A program made the translations under genes and the position numbers. The notes beneath the pieces are model-generated. The model did not search any database. It saw only the letters and a list, made by a program, of their open reading frames with translations, and was not told the origin of the DNA. Below, one piece after another: positions 1 to 6,350 of a stretch of 15,740 nt of DNA (positions are counted from its first letter, which is position 1; each line of letters opens with the position of its first letter). Source of the DNA: L227-5C sp038209275 (GTDB taxonomy: Bacteria; Chloroflexota; Chloroflexia; Chloroheliales; Chloroheliaceae); NCBI GenBank assembly GCA_038209275.1, contig JBBQXW010000161.1:1-15740 (forward strand). The letters run 5' to 3'.

Positions 1-2058
1 AAGCTGGTATTCGGCACAAGTAATATAAGTCAAATCAATTTCGCGCTGCTCGTCTATTGATTGTAATCTTTTAAGTCGGATGGTCAATTGAACCTCCGCC
101 GCCAGTCGCCGTAGTTCAGGGTCATGCGACTCCAAATTATTCAGCACCCGCTCAATCGTTGCCCGTCGCACTTCACGGTCAAGTTGCTTCGCTTCTTCCA
201 AACATTCTGCTGCCAGCGTCAGGGCGGCTACATTGTTGGTATTCAAACAAGCCTGCACCAGCCCGGTAGCGTCGCCTTGAGCGGCATAAAGTCGTAGCGT
301 TTCGTGCCACCACTCATCCCCAATTAGCCTGCTCCAATCTGGCACAATGTGCTGTTCCAGCCAGTGAGCGGCAGTTAAATATTCCTGGAAGGTTTTGTGG
401 GCAAAGCTCCACTTTCCAACTTCCCGTTCTAACAGCAACCCGCTACTGCCCTGCAACTCCACCAGAAAACTTTTGAGTGGTCGGTCAGTGACGGTTGCCA
501 GATAAGGGGCGATATTTTTCAGTGCTTCATCGGTGCTTATTTCACGATGTCCTTGATCCATCATGTAAGCCGCCAACGGTTGCAGGACGGCTCGTTTTTG
601 AGCCGAAGTTAATGAGTCTGACACGCCTTTGGCCTGTCGCCAGCGCCCCAGCAATACCTCGCAAATTTCGTTGTAAAGTTCTACCCGGCTACCCGGCAGC
701 GCCCCACGATAGCGGTGTACCATTGCAATCATGGTCAGTAAGAGGGGATTGACGGTTAGTTCGGTCAGGTTGGAGGTTTTGCGAAGGCGTTCCAGCAAAT
801 CTTTGGCATCCTTATCGGCTCGGCGCTGAACTGCACCATCTTGAACGCCGCCCGAACTCATCACCTCGTTTGCCAGATACCAGCTTTCAATAAACTTGTG
901 TACCTGGGCCGAGTTAAAGGGCTGCACTTCCAGAATATGAGCGCGTTGCAACGGCGCGTCGCGATAGCCCTGTGGACGTGAGGTTATTACAAAGCGGCTG
1001 CGCGGATAATCCCGAATCTGGCGGTCTACCCAGGTTGAAACCGCTTTACGTTGTTCCGCATCCGCCACTTCGTCCAGACCATCCAGCAGCACTATGCCGC
1101 GTCCGGCCTGTAATTGTTTTTCAAACCAACCGGGCGGTGTATTCAGGTCGGGATAATTCTTGTGGTCGCAAAAGTACTCCTGCGCTAACTGGCCTAAACC
1201 CGGTGGATTCGCCTGAATAATGCTTTTTACGTGGTCGCGCAGAAAGAGCAGGATTGGAACATAGGCGGGCAAGTGGTAGCGGTTCTGGCGATTGAAGGCA
1301 AAGGTTAGTCCGATATTTTGCAGCAGGGTGGTTTTGCCGCAGCCCGGCGCACCAATAATCGCCAGTGCCGGAGGCTTGTTCTGGCCGTGCTTACCTTCGC
1401 CGTAGCGCAAAAAATCCCAGATGGGTTTGTTGCCGCTCAGTTCTTTTGCCGCAATCGGGTCGGCATTTAGTTTGTGGGGATTTAGCGAAGGAGCAATCCG
1501 CAATTCTACAAAGACCTGTTCCAGCTTGAGGGTAAAAGTATTAATCAGGCCCATGCCGCGCACGTTGAAAATTTCGTGGTCTTCGATAAGCTGACGGTTG
1601 TAGCGCCGCCGGAAGCCGGGCCGAAACCCGTTGATTGCCGCCAGCACCCAATCCGCCGCACCCTGGGTCGCCTTCTCCTGAAGTCTGGCCCACACCGCCA
1701 GCCCAAAAGCCAGCAGCAGATAAAGCACCAGCGCCAGCACTCCAAGAAACGGCTGGCTTTTCACCTGTTCCCACAGCACAACCAGAATAACCACGAAACC
1801 AACGAGCAGGATTATTTGCCCCAGCCAAAGAACATTCTGAATAGGTTTGCTTTTGTCAGGAACGGGTGACCTCGGACTAACGCCTCTTTCTAGCTCTGCT
1901 TCTAGTTGTTCAATCAGTTTTTGCTTCTGTGTTTTCTTATATTCAAGCCGAGCCTTTTCTTCAGGGTCGCTAGTGACGACAAGCAGGTCTCCATACTCTT
2001 TAAGTTGGCTGTAAGCCTCTCTAATTTGTTCTGTAAGGTCTTGGCGCGGTGTAGGCAT
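1..2058 (-). CDS. Membrane-anchored STAND NTPase with NACHT domain, C-terminus cut by window edge
   Basis: Reading from the ATG at 2058, the frame stays open to base 1, giving 686 residues and no stop. Residues about 5-60 are charged and helical. Two hydrophobic segments at about 76-96 and 104-124 form a membrane hairpin. A linker precedes the NACHT ATPase core, which has Walker A GAPGCGKT at 236-243 and Walker B LLDGLDE at 324-330. A helical region follows, typical of STAND proteins. The last visible residues (LTYITCAEYQL) resemble the start of a formylglycine-generating-enzyme-like (SUMF1) domain as I recall it from cyanobacterial NACHT proteins; this is inference because the rest is outside. 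NACHT STAND proteins are ligand-triggered ATP-dependent switches, and several bacterial ones act in phage defence. The role of this one is not shown. An AAAGG lies 10 nt before the ATG, and a good promoter lies just upstream. Confidence 0.88.
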   Translation of the reverse strand, partial: MPTPRQDLTEQIREAYSQLKEYGDLLVVTSDPEEKARLEYKKTQKQKLIEQLEAELERGVSPRSPVPDKSKPIQNVLWLGQIILLVGFVVILVVLWEQVKSQPFLGVLALVLYLLLAFGLAVWARLQEKATQGAADWVLAAINGFRPGFRRRYNRQLIEDHEIFNVRGMGLINTFTLKLEQVFVELRIAPSLNPHKLNADPIAAKELSGNKPIWDFLRYGEGKHGQNKPPALAIIGAPGCGKTTLLQNIGLTFAFNRQNRYHLPAYVPILLFLRDHVKSIIQANPPGLGQLAQEYFCDHKNYPDLNTPPGWFEKQLQAGRGIVLLDGLDEVADAEQRKAVSTWVDRQIRDYPRSRFVITSRPQGYRDAPLQRAHILEVQPFNSAQVHKFIESWYLANEVMSSGGVQDGAVQRRADKDAKDLLERLRKTSNLTELTVNPLLLTMIAMVHRYRGALPGSRVELYNEICEVLLGRWRQAKGVSDSLTSAQKRAVLQPLAAYMMDQGHREISTDEALKNIAPYLATVTDRPLKSFLVELQGSSGLLLEREVGKWSFAHKTFQEYLTAAHWLEQHIVPDWSRLIGDEWWHETLRLYAAQGDATGLVQACLNTNNVAALTLAAECLEEAKQLDREVRRATIERVLNNLESHDPELRRLAAEVQLTIRLKRLQSIDEQREIDLTYITCAEYQL

Positions 2059-2101
2059 AGCAATGCAACCTTTAATAAAAATCACTCGTACACTTTTTGT
2101 G

Positions 2102-2130
2102 ATTATATACTTTCGGCTAATTTTTGTCAC
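2102..2130 (-). promoter_or_regulatory. Sigma70-type promoter of the NACHT gene
   Basis: On the minus strand, GTGACA (2130-2125) is followed after 17 nt by a perfect TATAAT (2107-2102). This is five of six and six of six matches to the housekeeping consensus. Transcription would start near 2095, giving a leader of under 40 nt before the ATG at 2058. A six-base dyad, AATCAC/GTGATT with a 13-nt spacer (2080-2104), overlaps the -10 box. It could be a repressor site but could also be chance. Confidence 0.7.
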
Positions 2131-2187
2131 GATTATTGAGAGATGAAAGCGGGGGAATTGTAAATTTTGATAGGTAGCCCTGGAATA

Positions 2188-2294
2188 AATTCCGGGCTAC
2201 GTCGCTCAAGTGGATTAAAATCCACTGATTACACCAAAGCGCAAGAGTCGTATCCAGTGGTTTTCAAACCACTTGAGCTATGTAGCCCGGAATT
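2188..2294. repeat. Nested inverted repeat with compensatory hairpins
   Basis: Two 40-bp arms (2188-2227 and 2255-2294) are inverted copies, with matching blocks AATTCCGGGCTAC and GCTCAAGTGG, separated by 27 nt. Each arm also holds its own small hairpin: AGTGGATT/AATCCACT (2209-2226) and AGTGGTTT/AAACCACT (2256-2273). The two hairpins differ in sequence, but each pairs perfectly. The outer GGGCTA...TAGCCC framing recurs at 8161-8225. It lies between two minus-strand genes and has no coding capacity. It looks like a dispersed palindromic (REP/MITE-like) element, by inference. Confidence 0.75.
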
Positions 2295-2344
2295 CGGCCC
2301 GTAGGGTTGTCCAGGGCGGACGCACACGATGCACCAATCTGAGG

Positions 2345-2399
2345 GTCAATTTAAATTGACGCGCCCGGCAGGAGCTATTCAGGTAAGCTCTTACCGGGC
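2345..2399 (-). terminator. Hairpin pair downstream of the secreted-protein gene, possible terminator
   Basis: Ten nucleotides after the stop codon at 2410, a 14-bp stem forms between 2386-2399 and 2363-2376. It has GCCCGG at the base, one mismatch, one G-U wobble and a 9-nt loop. Next to it is a perfect 16-bp palindrome GTCAATTTAAATTGAC (2345-2360). No run of T follows the GC stem, so intrinsic termination is plausible but not typical. Confidence 0.45.
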
Positions 2400-2409
2400 C
2401 AAACAAAGC

Positions 2410-4026
2410 TTAGGTCAGGGTGATGACGGCGCTGGCGGATTTGCCGGGGTCACTGACCGAGCGGGCGGTGACGACCCAGGCTCCCTTCTCGCCGCCGGGC
2501 AAATCCAGCTTCGGCGAAATCAGATTGGTAAAGCTGCCGGTAGTGCTGGTAGTGCGCTCCCGAATCGCCGGATAGCTTACCGTGCCGCTGGGCGAAGTGT
2601 ACGAGATAATAATCTTTTCGCCGGGCGTGAAGGCTACTATCAGGGCGGCAAAGATACCGTCGTCGCGGCGCAGCATCGCAATTGACGGGCTGCTAAAGGG
2701 CGCGGTTACTTTGAAGTAAGCCCGACCAGTTTTGCCGCTCTGGGTTCCCCGGTAGTTCAGGTTGGATAGCCCGGCGGGGGCGGTGGTTGGCACATCGTAG
2801 CGTATACTCAACACACCACCCTCGTCCGCCTGGGCGCTGACTGGATTAAGAGTCTGTCCCAACGCACTAACCATAAATACGTCCACGCTTTCGCCAGGTG
2901 TCATAAAAATCCCAAACATAATTTGCTGGAATCCTGCCGGGCCGCAAGGTATAAATACGTTGGCGTTATTATCTTTGGGAATGTCCGAAGTAACACAGGT
3001 GTATGACCCGCCATCAGTCGGCACCTGGGACGGTGGCGGCGGCGGGGTACTGCCAGTCGGAGGCGGAGTGCCGCCGCCAGGGGTCGGGGTCGAACCAACG
3101 GGCGTAGGTGAGGAAACGGGCGCAGTGCCATCGTAGCGCGCGTCGTTGCGCCAGCTCAAATAGTGCTGCCCAACGTTGCCCATTTCGACCTGGAAAGCCG
3201 CCGAATTGCTGGGCGTATAAGTCAGCACGCGCCGCTCGAACGCCTGAATTAAAACATCTTTGGGCTGACCGCCGACTACCACCTGACTCCAGTAGCCTTC
3301 GCTGATAGGCAGGCCCATCGCATCGAGCCAATCGAACACTGGCTGATTATCTACAAATTTCGAGCCATCCCAGATAACGCCGCGCTGGTTCATAAAAGCC
3401 CAGAACACATCGGCAATATTGTGCTTCAAATTATTATCGTAATAAGCTACTTTCGCCTTCAGGCCGAGCGCAGCGTTCTTGCCAGTCGTACCGTCGCGGC
3501 TCAGGGTATCTTCTACCGCCTGCCCAATTTTGCTGGCGGCGTTGTTATCGGTATTATTCAGGGTGCTGACCTTGCGGAAACTGGCATAGGTCGGGCCGGG
3601 GTTGCCGGGGTCGCCCGCCACACTGATGTCACCGGGCTGGCGGGTCTGCGTTTTAGCGTCGCCCAGCGCCAGTTGCCCGCTAATTAATTCTTTTACCAGT
3701 AGCCCGTTTGTGACCGTCCCTTTTGATGGGTCGTTAATTTCCATGCGAGCTTTGTCCAGATAAACCACCGAGCGGCTACCACCGGGCGCTTCGGCGTATG
3801 GTTCGTTAGAGGCTCTGGCTACTTCCGGCCCCCATAGCCACGAGCGCGATACTCGTCCATCCGCTACCGGCTTATCGGTGCGCTGCCACTTGGCAAGAAA
3901 GGCGCTGTTGCCCTTAAAATCCGGGTCAGCCGCCAGCGTCAGCGTTGGAATAAGCGCTACAATCAGAGTGAGTACAAAAAGTACTGCCAGCACTCCGCGC
4001 CCACGCGCAGTTTTAAACTTTTTCAA
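2410..4026 (-). CDS. Secreted protein: Chloroflexota-type N-terminal domain, Pro/Thr linker, C-terminal beta domain
   Basis: The 538-residue product starts with TTG at 4026, chosen because AAAGGAG sits 10 nt upstream and a Sec signal peptide follows directly (KKFK, hydrophobic core 12-31, cleavage near A32/A33). Residues about 40-300 form one globular region with motifs such as WQRTDKPV, SRSWLWGP, MEINDP, LIQAFERRVLTYTP and EMGNVGQHYLSWR. I associate this pattern with extracellular proteins of Chloroflexota of unknown function. A linker rich in Pro, Thr and Gly (about 303-340) leads to a C-terminal half (about 341-538) with a beta-sandwich look. No catalytic motif, LPxTG or membrane anchor is seen. 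A surface or binding role is a guess. It is divergent from ubiE and is transcribed alone. Confidence 0.85.
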   Translation of the reverse strand: MKKFKTARGRGVLAVLFVLTLIVALIPTLTLAADPDFKGNSAFLAKWQRTDKPVADGRVSRSWLWGPEVARASNEPYAEAPGGSRSVVYLDKARMEINDPSKGTVTNGLLVKELISGQLALGDAKTQTRQPGDISVAGDPGNPGPTYASFRKVSTLNNTDNNAASKIGQAVEDTLSRDGTTGKNAALGLKAKVAYYDNNLKHNIADVFWAFMNQRGVIWDGSKFVDNQPVFDWLDAMGLPISEGYWSQVVVGGQPKDVLIQAFERRVLTYTPSNSAAFQVEMGNVGQHYLSWRNDARYDGTAPVSSPTPVGSTPTPGGGTPPPTGSTPPPPPSQVPTDGGSYTCVTSDIPKDNNANVFIPCGPAGFQQIMFGIFMTPGESVDVFMVSALGQTLNPVSAQADEGGVLSIRYDVPTTAPAGLSNLNYRGTQSGKTGRAYFKVTAPFSSPSIAMLRRDDGIFAALIVAFTPGEKIIISYTSPSGTVSYPAIRERTTSTTGSFTNLISPKLDLPGGEKGAWVVTARSVSDPGKSASAVITLT

Positions 4027-4132
4027 GGTGAAAATTCTCCTTTGAGGTTGCGAGGTCAGTTCATGAAGATTTGACCTGTTATGTCAGAAAGTTCCTATCC
4101 AGCTAATTATTAACCGAGGCTTACTGAGACTG

Positions 4133-4161
4133 ATATTAGCATGGGCGGCGGTGCTTTGCAA
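4133..4161 (-). promoter_or_regulatory. Possible promoter of the secreted-protein gene
   Basis: On the minus strand, TTGCAA (4161-4156) and TAATAT (4138-4133) are 17 nt apart, each four of six to consensus. This would give a leader of about 100 nt before the TTG start at 4026. It is a weak match. Confidence 0.35.
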
Positions 4162-4205
4162 CCGATTTAAACCAATCTTTGCAAAAAAACTTCACTACCT
4201 GCTCC

Positions 4206-4291
4206 TGTCATGCTGAGGTACGAAGCATCTCTCTGGTTGCCGAAGTAGTTGCTTTGGGTAGTGCCGAGACCCTTCCTGCGTCAGGGTGACA
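4206..4291. repeat. Dispersed inverted repeat of the TGTCATgCTGA type
   Basis: The left arm begins TGTCATGCTGAGGTACGAAG (4206) and the right arm ends CGTCAGGGTGACA (4291). As reverse complements, the outer parts (TGTCA, CTGA) and inner ends (TCTC/GAGA) match, while the middle differs. The pattern recalls an intergenic repeat (TGTCATcCTGAGcgaagcgaagGATCT...) that I know from many bacterial genomes. It has no coding capacity. Confidence 0.6.
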
Positions 4292-4376
4292 GGCACGACG
4301 CAGTGAGTAACTACAAAAAAGGTTGAGTGAAAATGTGGACATTTGTGGGGAGATTGTGAGAAAACCGTCAAAAGGC

Positions 4377-4405
4377 TTGATTTTACGTAACTCGAATGTT
4401 AAAAT
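4377..4405 (+). promoter_or_regulatory. Sigma70-type promoter of ubiE/menG
   Basis: TTGATT (4377-4382) is followed after exactly 17 nt by TAAAAT (4400-4405), four and five of six to consensus. Transcription would start near 4412, leaving a leader of about 75 nt. Confidence 0.6.
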
Positions 4406-4486
4406 AATTTCAAACTTTGCTGTATCATTCTGGGTGTTTGCAGACGAGTTTTAAGCGTAAGTACAAAAAGGAAGTTTTATAAACTC

Positions 4487-5287
4487 ATGGCTTTGCCAGA
4501 TAAAATAGAGACCGAGCGTGAAATGCCGGAAACCGAAATAAAGCACCTGATTCCAAACGAAAAATTACCCGGTTTTCAGCCCGAAAATAAAGCGCAGTAC
4601 GTCAATAAAATGTTCGCCCAGATTGCGCCAACCTACGACCGGGTCAACCGCTTTATGACCTTTGGGCTAGACCAGGGCTGGCGACGGCAGGTAGTGGCCG
4701 AAGCGCGGCTCAAACCGGGCGACCGGGCGCTGGATGTTGCCACCGGCACGGGCGATATTGCCCTCGAACTGGCCCGGCAGGTCGGCGCAAGTGGCGAAGT
4801 AGTAGCCAGCGATTTTTGCCTGGAAATGATGTTGCCCGGCCCGGCAAAGGCCGAAAAAGAAGGGGTTGGGCAAGTAGTTCATTTTATGGCGGCTGACGCA
4901 ATGAATATGCCTTTTGAAGATAATAGTTTCGCTGCTGTCACTACCGGCTTTGCTATGCGTAACGTCGCCGATATTGAGCGGGCTTTTTCTGAAATGGCGC
5001 GGGTGGTCAAACCGGGCGGGCGAGTGGTTTGTCTGGAAGTAGCCCGCCCGCGTTCGGCCCTGGTGCGCTTGGGCCATCAGCTTTATTTTAATCGGGTCGT
5101 GCCGTTAATCGGCAAATTGCTGAGTGGACACGGCGAAGCGTATACTTATTTGCCGGAGTCGGCTAAAAACTTTCCGCCGCCGGAAGAACTAAAACGTATC
5201 ATGGAACGAGCCGGACTGGAGCGAGTCAGCTTCCGGCTGTATGGGCTGGGTGCCGCCGCGATTCACGTTGGCAGCAAACCCCGTTAA
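4487..5287 (+). CDS. ubiE: Demethylmenaquinone methyltransferase (UbiE/MenG family)
   Basis: This cytoplasmic or membrane-peripheral enzyme methylates demethylmenaquinone with S-adenosylmethionine, the last step of menaquinone synthesis. The 266-residue product carries the family N-terminal block (FAQIAPTYDRVNRFMTFGLD, 43-62), SAM motif I LDVATGTGDIAL (82-93), the DAMNMPFEDNSF acidic segment, MRNV and the VKPGGR post-motif. Its C-terminus GAAAIHVG corresponds to the family's G-x-x-x-I-H-x-G ending. Residues 1-35 are a charged extension before the family core. The start at 4487 has AAGGAAG upstream at a slightly long spacing; the Met at residue 13 is an alternative. Menaquinone is the expected quinone in Chloroflexota, so the MenG role is more likely than ubiquinone synthesis. 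A cluster of palindromes follows the stop. Confidence 0.93.
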   Translation: MALPDKIETEREMPETEIKHLIPNEKLPGFQPENKAQYVNKMFAQIAPTYDRVNRFMTFGLDQGWRRQVVAEARLKPGDRALDVATGTGDIALELARQVGASGEVVASDFCLEMMLPGPAKAEKEGVGQVVHFMAADAMNMPFEDNSFAAVTTGFAMRNVADIERAFSEMARVVKPGGRVVCLEVARPRSALVRLGHQLYFNRVVPLIGKLLSGHGEAYTYLPESAKNFPPPEELKRIMERAGLERVSFRLYGLGAAAIHVGSKPR

Positions 5288-5294
5288 ACCAGCC

Positions 5295-5342
5295 TTTTAG
5301 TTTTTAATAAATTTTTCGCGAAAAATTTATTAAAAACTAAAA
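5295..5342. repeat. Perfect 48-bp palindrome, core TTTTTCGCGAAAAA (first of three)
   Basis: The two 24-base halves are exact reverse complements with no spacer, centred between 5318 and 5319. Symmetry resumes outside as AGCCTT (5291-5296) against AAGGCT (5349-5354) after a 6-nt insertion on one side. It begins eight bases after the ubiE stop. The stem is almost all A+T, unlike an intrinsic terminator. Confidence 0.9.
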
Positions 5343-5365
5343 TAAAACAAGGCTTTCGCTTTTCC

Positions 5366-5407
5366 TTTTGCTTTTGAAAATTTTTGCAAAAATTTTCAAA
5401 AGCAAAA
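5366..5407. repeat. Perfect 42-bp palindrome, core TTTTTGCAAAAA (second of three)
   Basis: The 21-base halves beginning TTTTGCTTTTGAAAA are exact reverse complements without a spacer, centred between 5386 and 5387. A further inverted pair, CTTTCGCTT (5353-5361) and AAGCGAAAG (5482-5490), encloses this palindrome and the next one. Confidence 0.9.
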
Positions 5408-5413
5408 ATCTTG

Positions 5414-5457
5414 TTTTTTAGGTTTAGATTTTTTGCAAAAAATCTAAACCTAAAAAA
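5414..5457. repeat. Perfect 44-bp palindrome, core TTTTTTGCAAAAAA (third of three)
   Basis: The 22-base halves beginning TTTTTTAGGTTTAGA are exact reverse complements, centred between 5435 and 5436. The arm sequence is different from the two palindromes before it, so this is not a tandem copy. What is shared is the architecture and the A/T-tract core. Confidence 0.9.
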
Positions 5458-5617
5458 GCATTAAGCTATATTTTGAATGTAAGCGAAAGTTTATAAAAAT
5501 TAGAAGTTTGAGTGTTGTAGTAGATAAAGAGCAGGACAGTTGTTTTGTCACACTCTAATCACATCGGTTCGGGGTACAAGGACGCACCCGCTACCGTGAA
5601 AGGAGCGAGACCTTCCT
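5458..5617 (+). other. Leader region of rex
   Basis: Between the last palindrome and the rex start there is AT-rich sequence and then a GC-richer stretch with AAAGGAG (5600-5606), the rex ribosome binding site. I see no promoter with good boxes and spacing and no convincing Rex operator. The nearest candidate, TTGTCA-N8-TCACAT (5545-5564), has the wrong spacing. Confidence 0.4.
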
Positions 5618-6280
5618 ATGATGAAGGATATGGATATACCGGATATTGTCATCCGACGTTTGCCGATTTACGCTCGTAGCCTCTCCTACCTGGCTAGTGA
5701 GGGGATAACAACCGTCAGCAGCAGCGAACTAGGTTCGCGCATTGGCGTAACGGCGGCTCAAATCCGGCGCGACCTTTCTTATTTTGGTGAGTTTGGCAAG
5801 CAGGGCAAAGGTTATAACGTCCAGTTCTTGCTCAATCAAATTCGCGATATTTTGCATCTGGAACAGCAGTGGGGTGTGGCGCTGGTTGGCGTGGGCCATC
5901 TGGGGCAGGCTATCGCACACTACGGCGGTTTCATTGATAAAGGTTTCGAGATTGTCGCGCTGTTCGATGCTGATCCGGAGCGGGTTGGAATGGAACTGGA
6001 TGGTCGGAAAATTTATCATTACACCGAAATCCCGGAGATAGTCAAAGAAATGGGCCTGGAAGTAGCGATTGTGGCTGTGCCAGCTGGTAGCGCTCAAGAA
6101 GTGGTGGATTTGTTGGTGCAGGCCGAAGTAAAGGCTATTTTGAATTATGCTCCGATTACCGTGCAAGTGCCGCCGGATGTCCGTACTCGCAACATTGACC
6201 CGGTGGGCGCATTGCAAAGTATGACTTACTACCTCAACCCCGACAAAAATGTATACCGCAACAACGGACGTAATTATTAG
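5618..6280 (+). CDS. rex: Redox-sensing transcriptional repressor Rex
   Basis: Rex is a homodimeric repressor that senses the NADH/NAD+ ratio; NADH binding releases it from DNA, switching on fermentation and respiration genes. The 220-residue product has the expected length. It has an N-terminal winged helix (about 7-65, with TAAQIRRDLSYFGEFGKQG at 45-63), then a Rossmann domain with GVGHLG (91-96) and the acidic residue D117 at the end of the second strand. It ends with the family segment NYAPITVQVP and a swapped C-terminal helix ending in MTYYLNP. The start is ATG at 5618 with AAAGGAG 11 nt upstream; ATG codons at 5621 and 5630 are alternatives. It lies 330 bp after ubiE/menG on the same strand and may be transcribed separately. 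Confidence 0.96.
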   Translation: MMKDMDIPDIVIRRLPIYARSLSYLASEGITTVSSSELGSRIGVTAAQIRRDLSYFGEFGKQGKGYNVQFLLNQIRDILHLEQQWGVALVGVGHLGQAIAHYGGFIDKGFEIVALFDADPERVGMELDGRKIYHYTEIPEIVKEMGLEVAIVAVPAGSAQEVVDLLVQAEVKAILNYAPITVQVPPDVRTRNIDPVGALQSMTYYLNPDKNVYRNNGRNY

Positions 6281-6286
6281 TCTTTC

Positions 6287-6316
6287 GGGCAGTCACTTAT
6301 TCGTTCGCGACTGCCC
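6287..6316. terminator. Hairpin between convergent rex and PRC-barrel gene
   Basis: GGGCAGTC (6287-6294) pairs with GACTGCCC (6309-6316) across a 14-nt loop, starting six bases after the rex stop. Only a short pyrimidine-rich tail follows, so termination efficiency is uncertain. Being between convergent genes, it could serve both. Confidence 0.55.
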
Positions 6317-6350
6317 ATCCCCTTTGTAGCAAAACATTCTCGAATGGTCT

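Larger units (their letters stand above)
4027..4486. other. Divergent intergenic region between the secreted-protein gene and ubiE
   Basis: This 460-bp gap contains a weak promoter for the minus-strand gene (4133-4161), a dispersed inverted repeat (4206-4291), a small palindrome AAATGT-GG-ACATTT (4331-4344) and a good promoter for ubiE (4377-4405). No ORF in it has a convincing start and ribosome binding site. Confidence 0.6.

Noticed and set aside
1576..1869. Open frame on the plus strand inside the NACHT gene
   Set aside because: It is antisense to the long continuous NACHT frame, has no ribosome site and has no recognisable protein pattern.
2188..2294. CRISPR array or rRNA-like structure
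   Set aside because: There are only two inverted arms, no direct repeats with regular spacers and no cas gene, and the sequence does not resemble rRNA or tRNA.
4355..4372. TTGTGA-N6-CGTCAA near the ubiE promoter as a Rex site
   Set aside because: The second half matches TCACAA at only half the positions. One good half-site is expected by chance in this AT-rich gap.
5295..5457. Simple intrinsic terminators for ubiE
   Set aside because: The stems are almost pure A/T and perfectly symmetric, and three in series with different arms exceed what a terminator needs. A terminating effect is still possible for the first one.
5545..5564. TTGTCA-N8-TCACAT upstream of rex as a Rex operator
   Set aside because: The half-sites each miss one base and the spacer is 8 nt where the known operator has 6, so it does not meet the Rex consensus.
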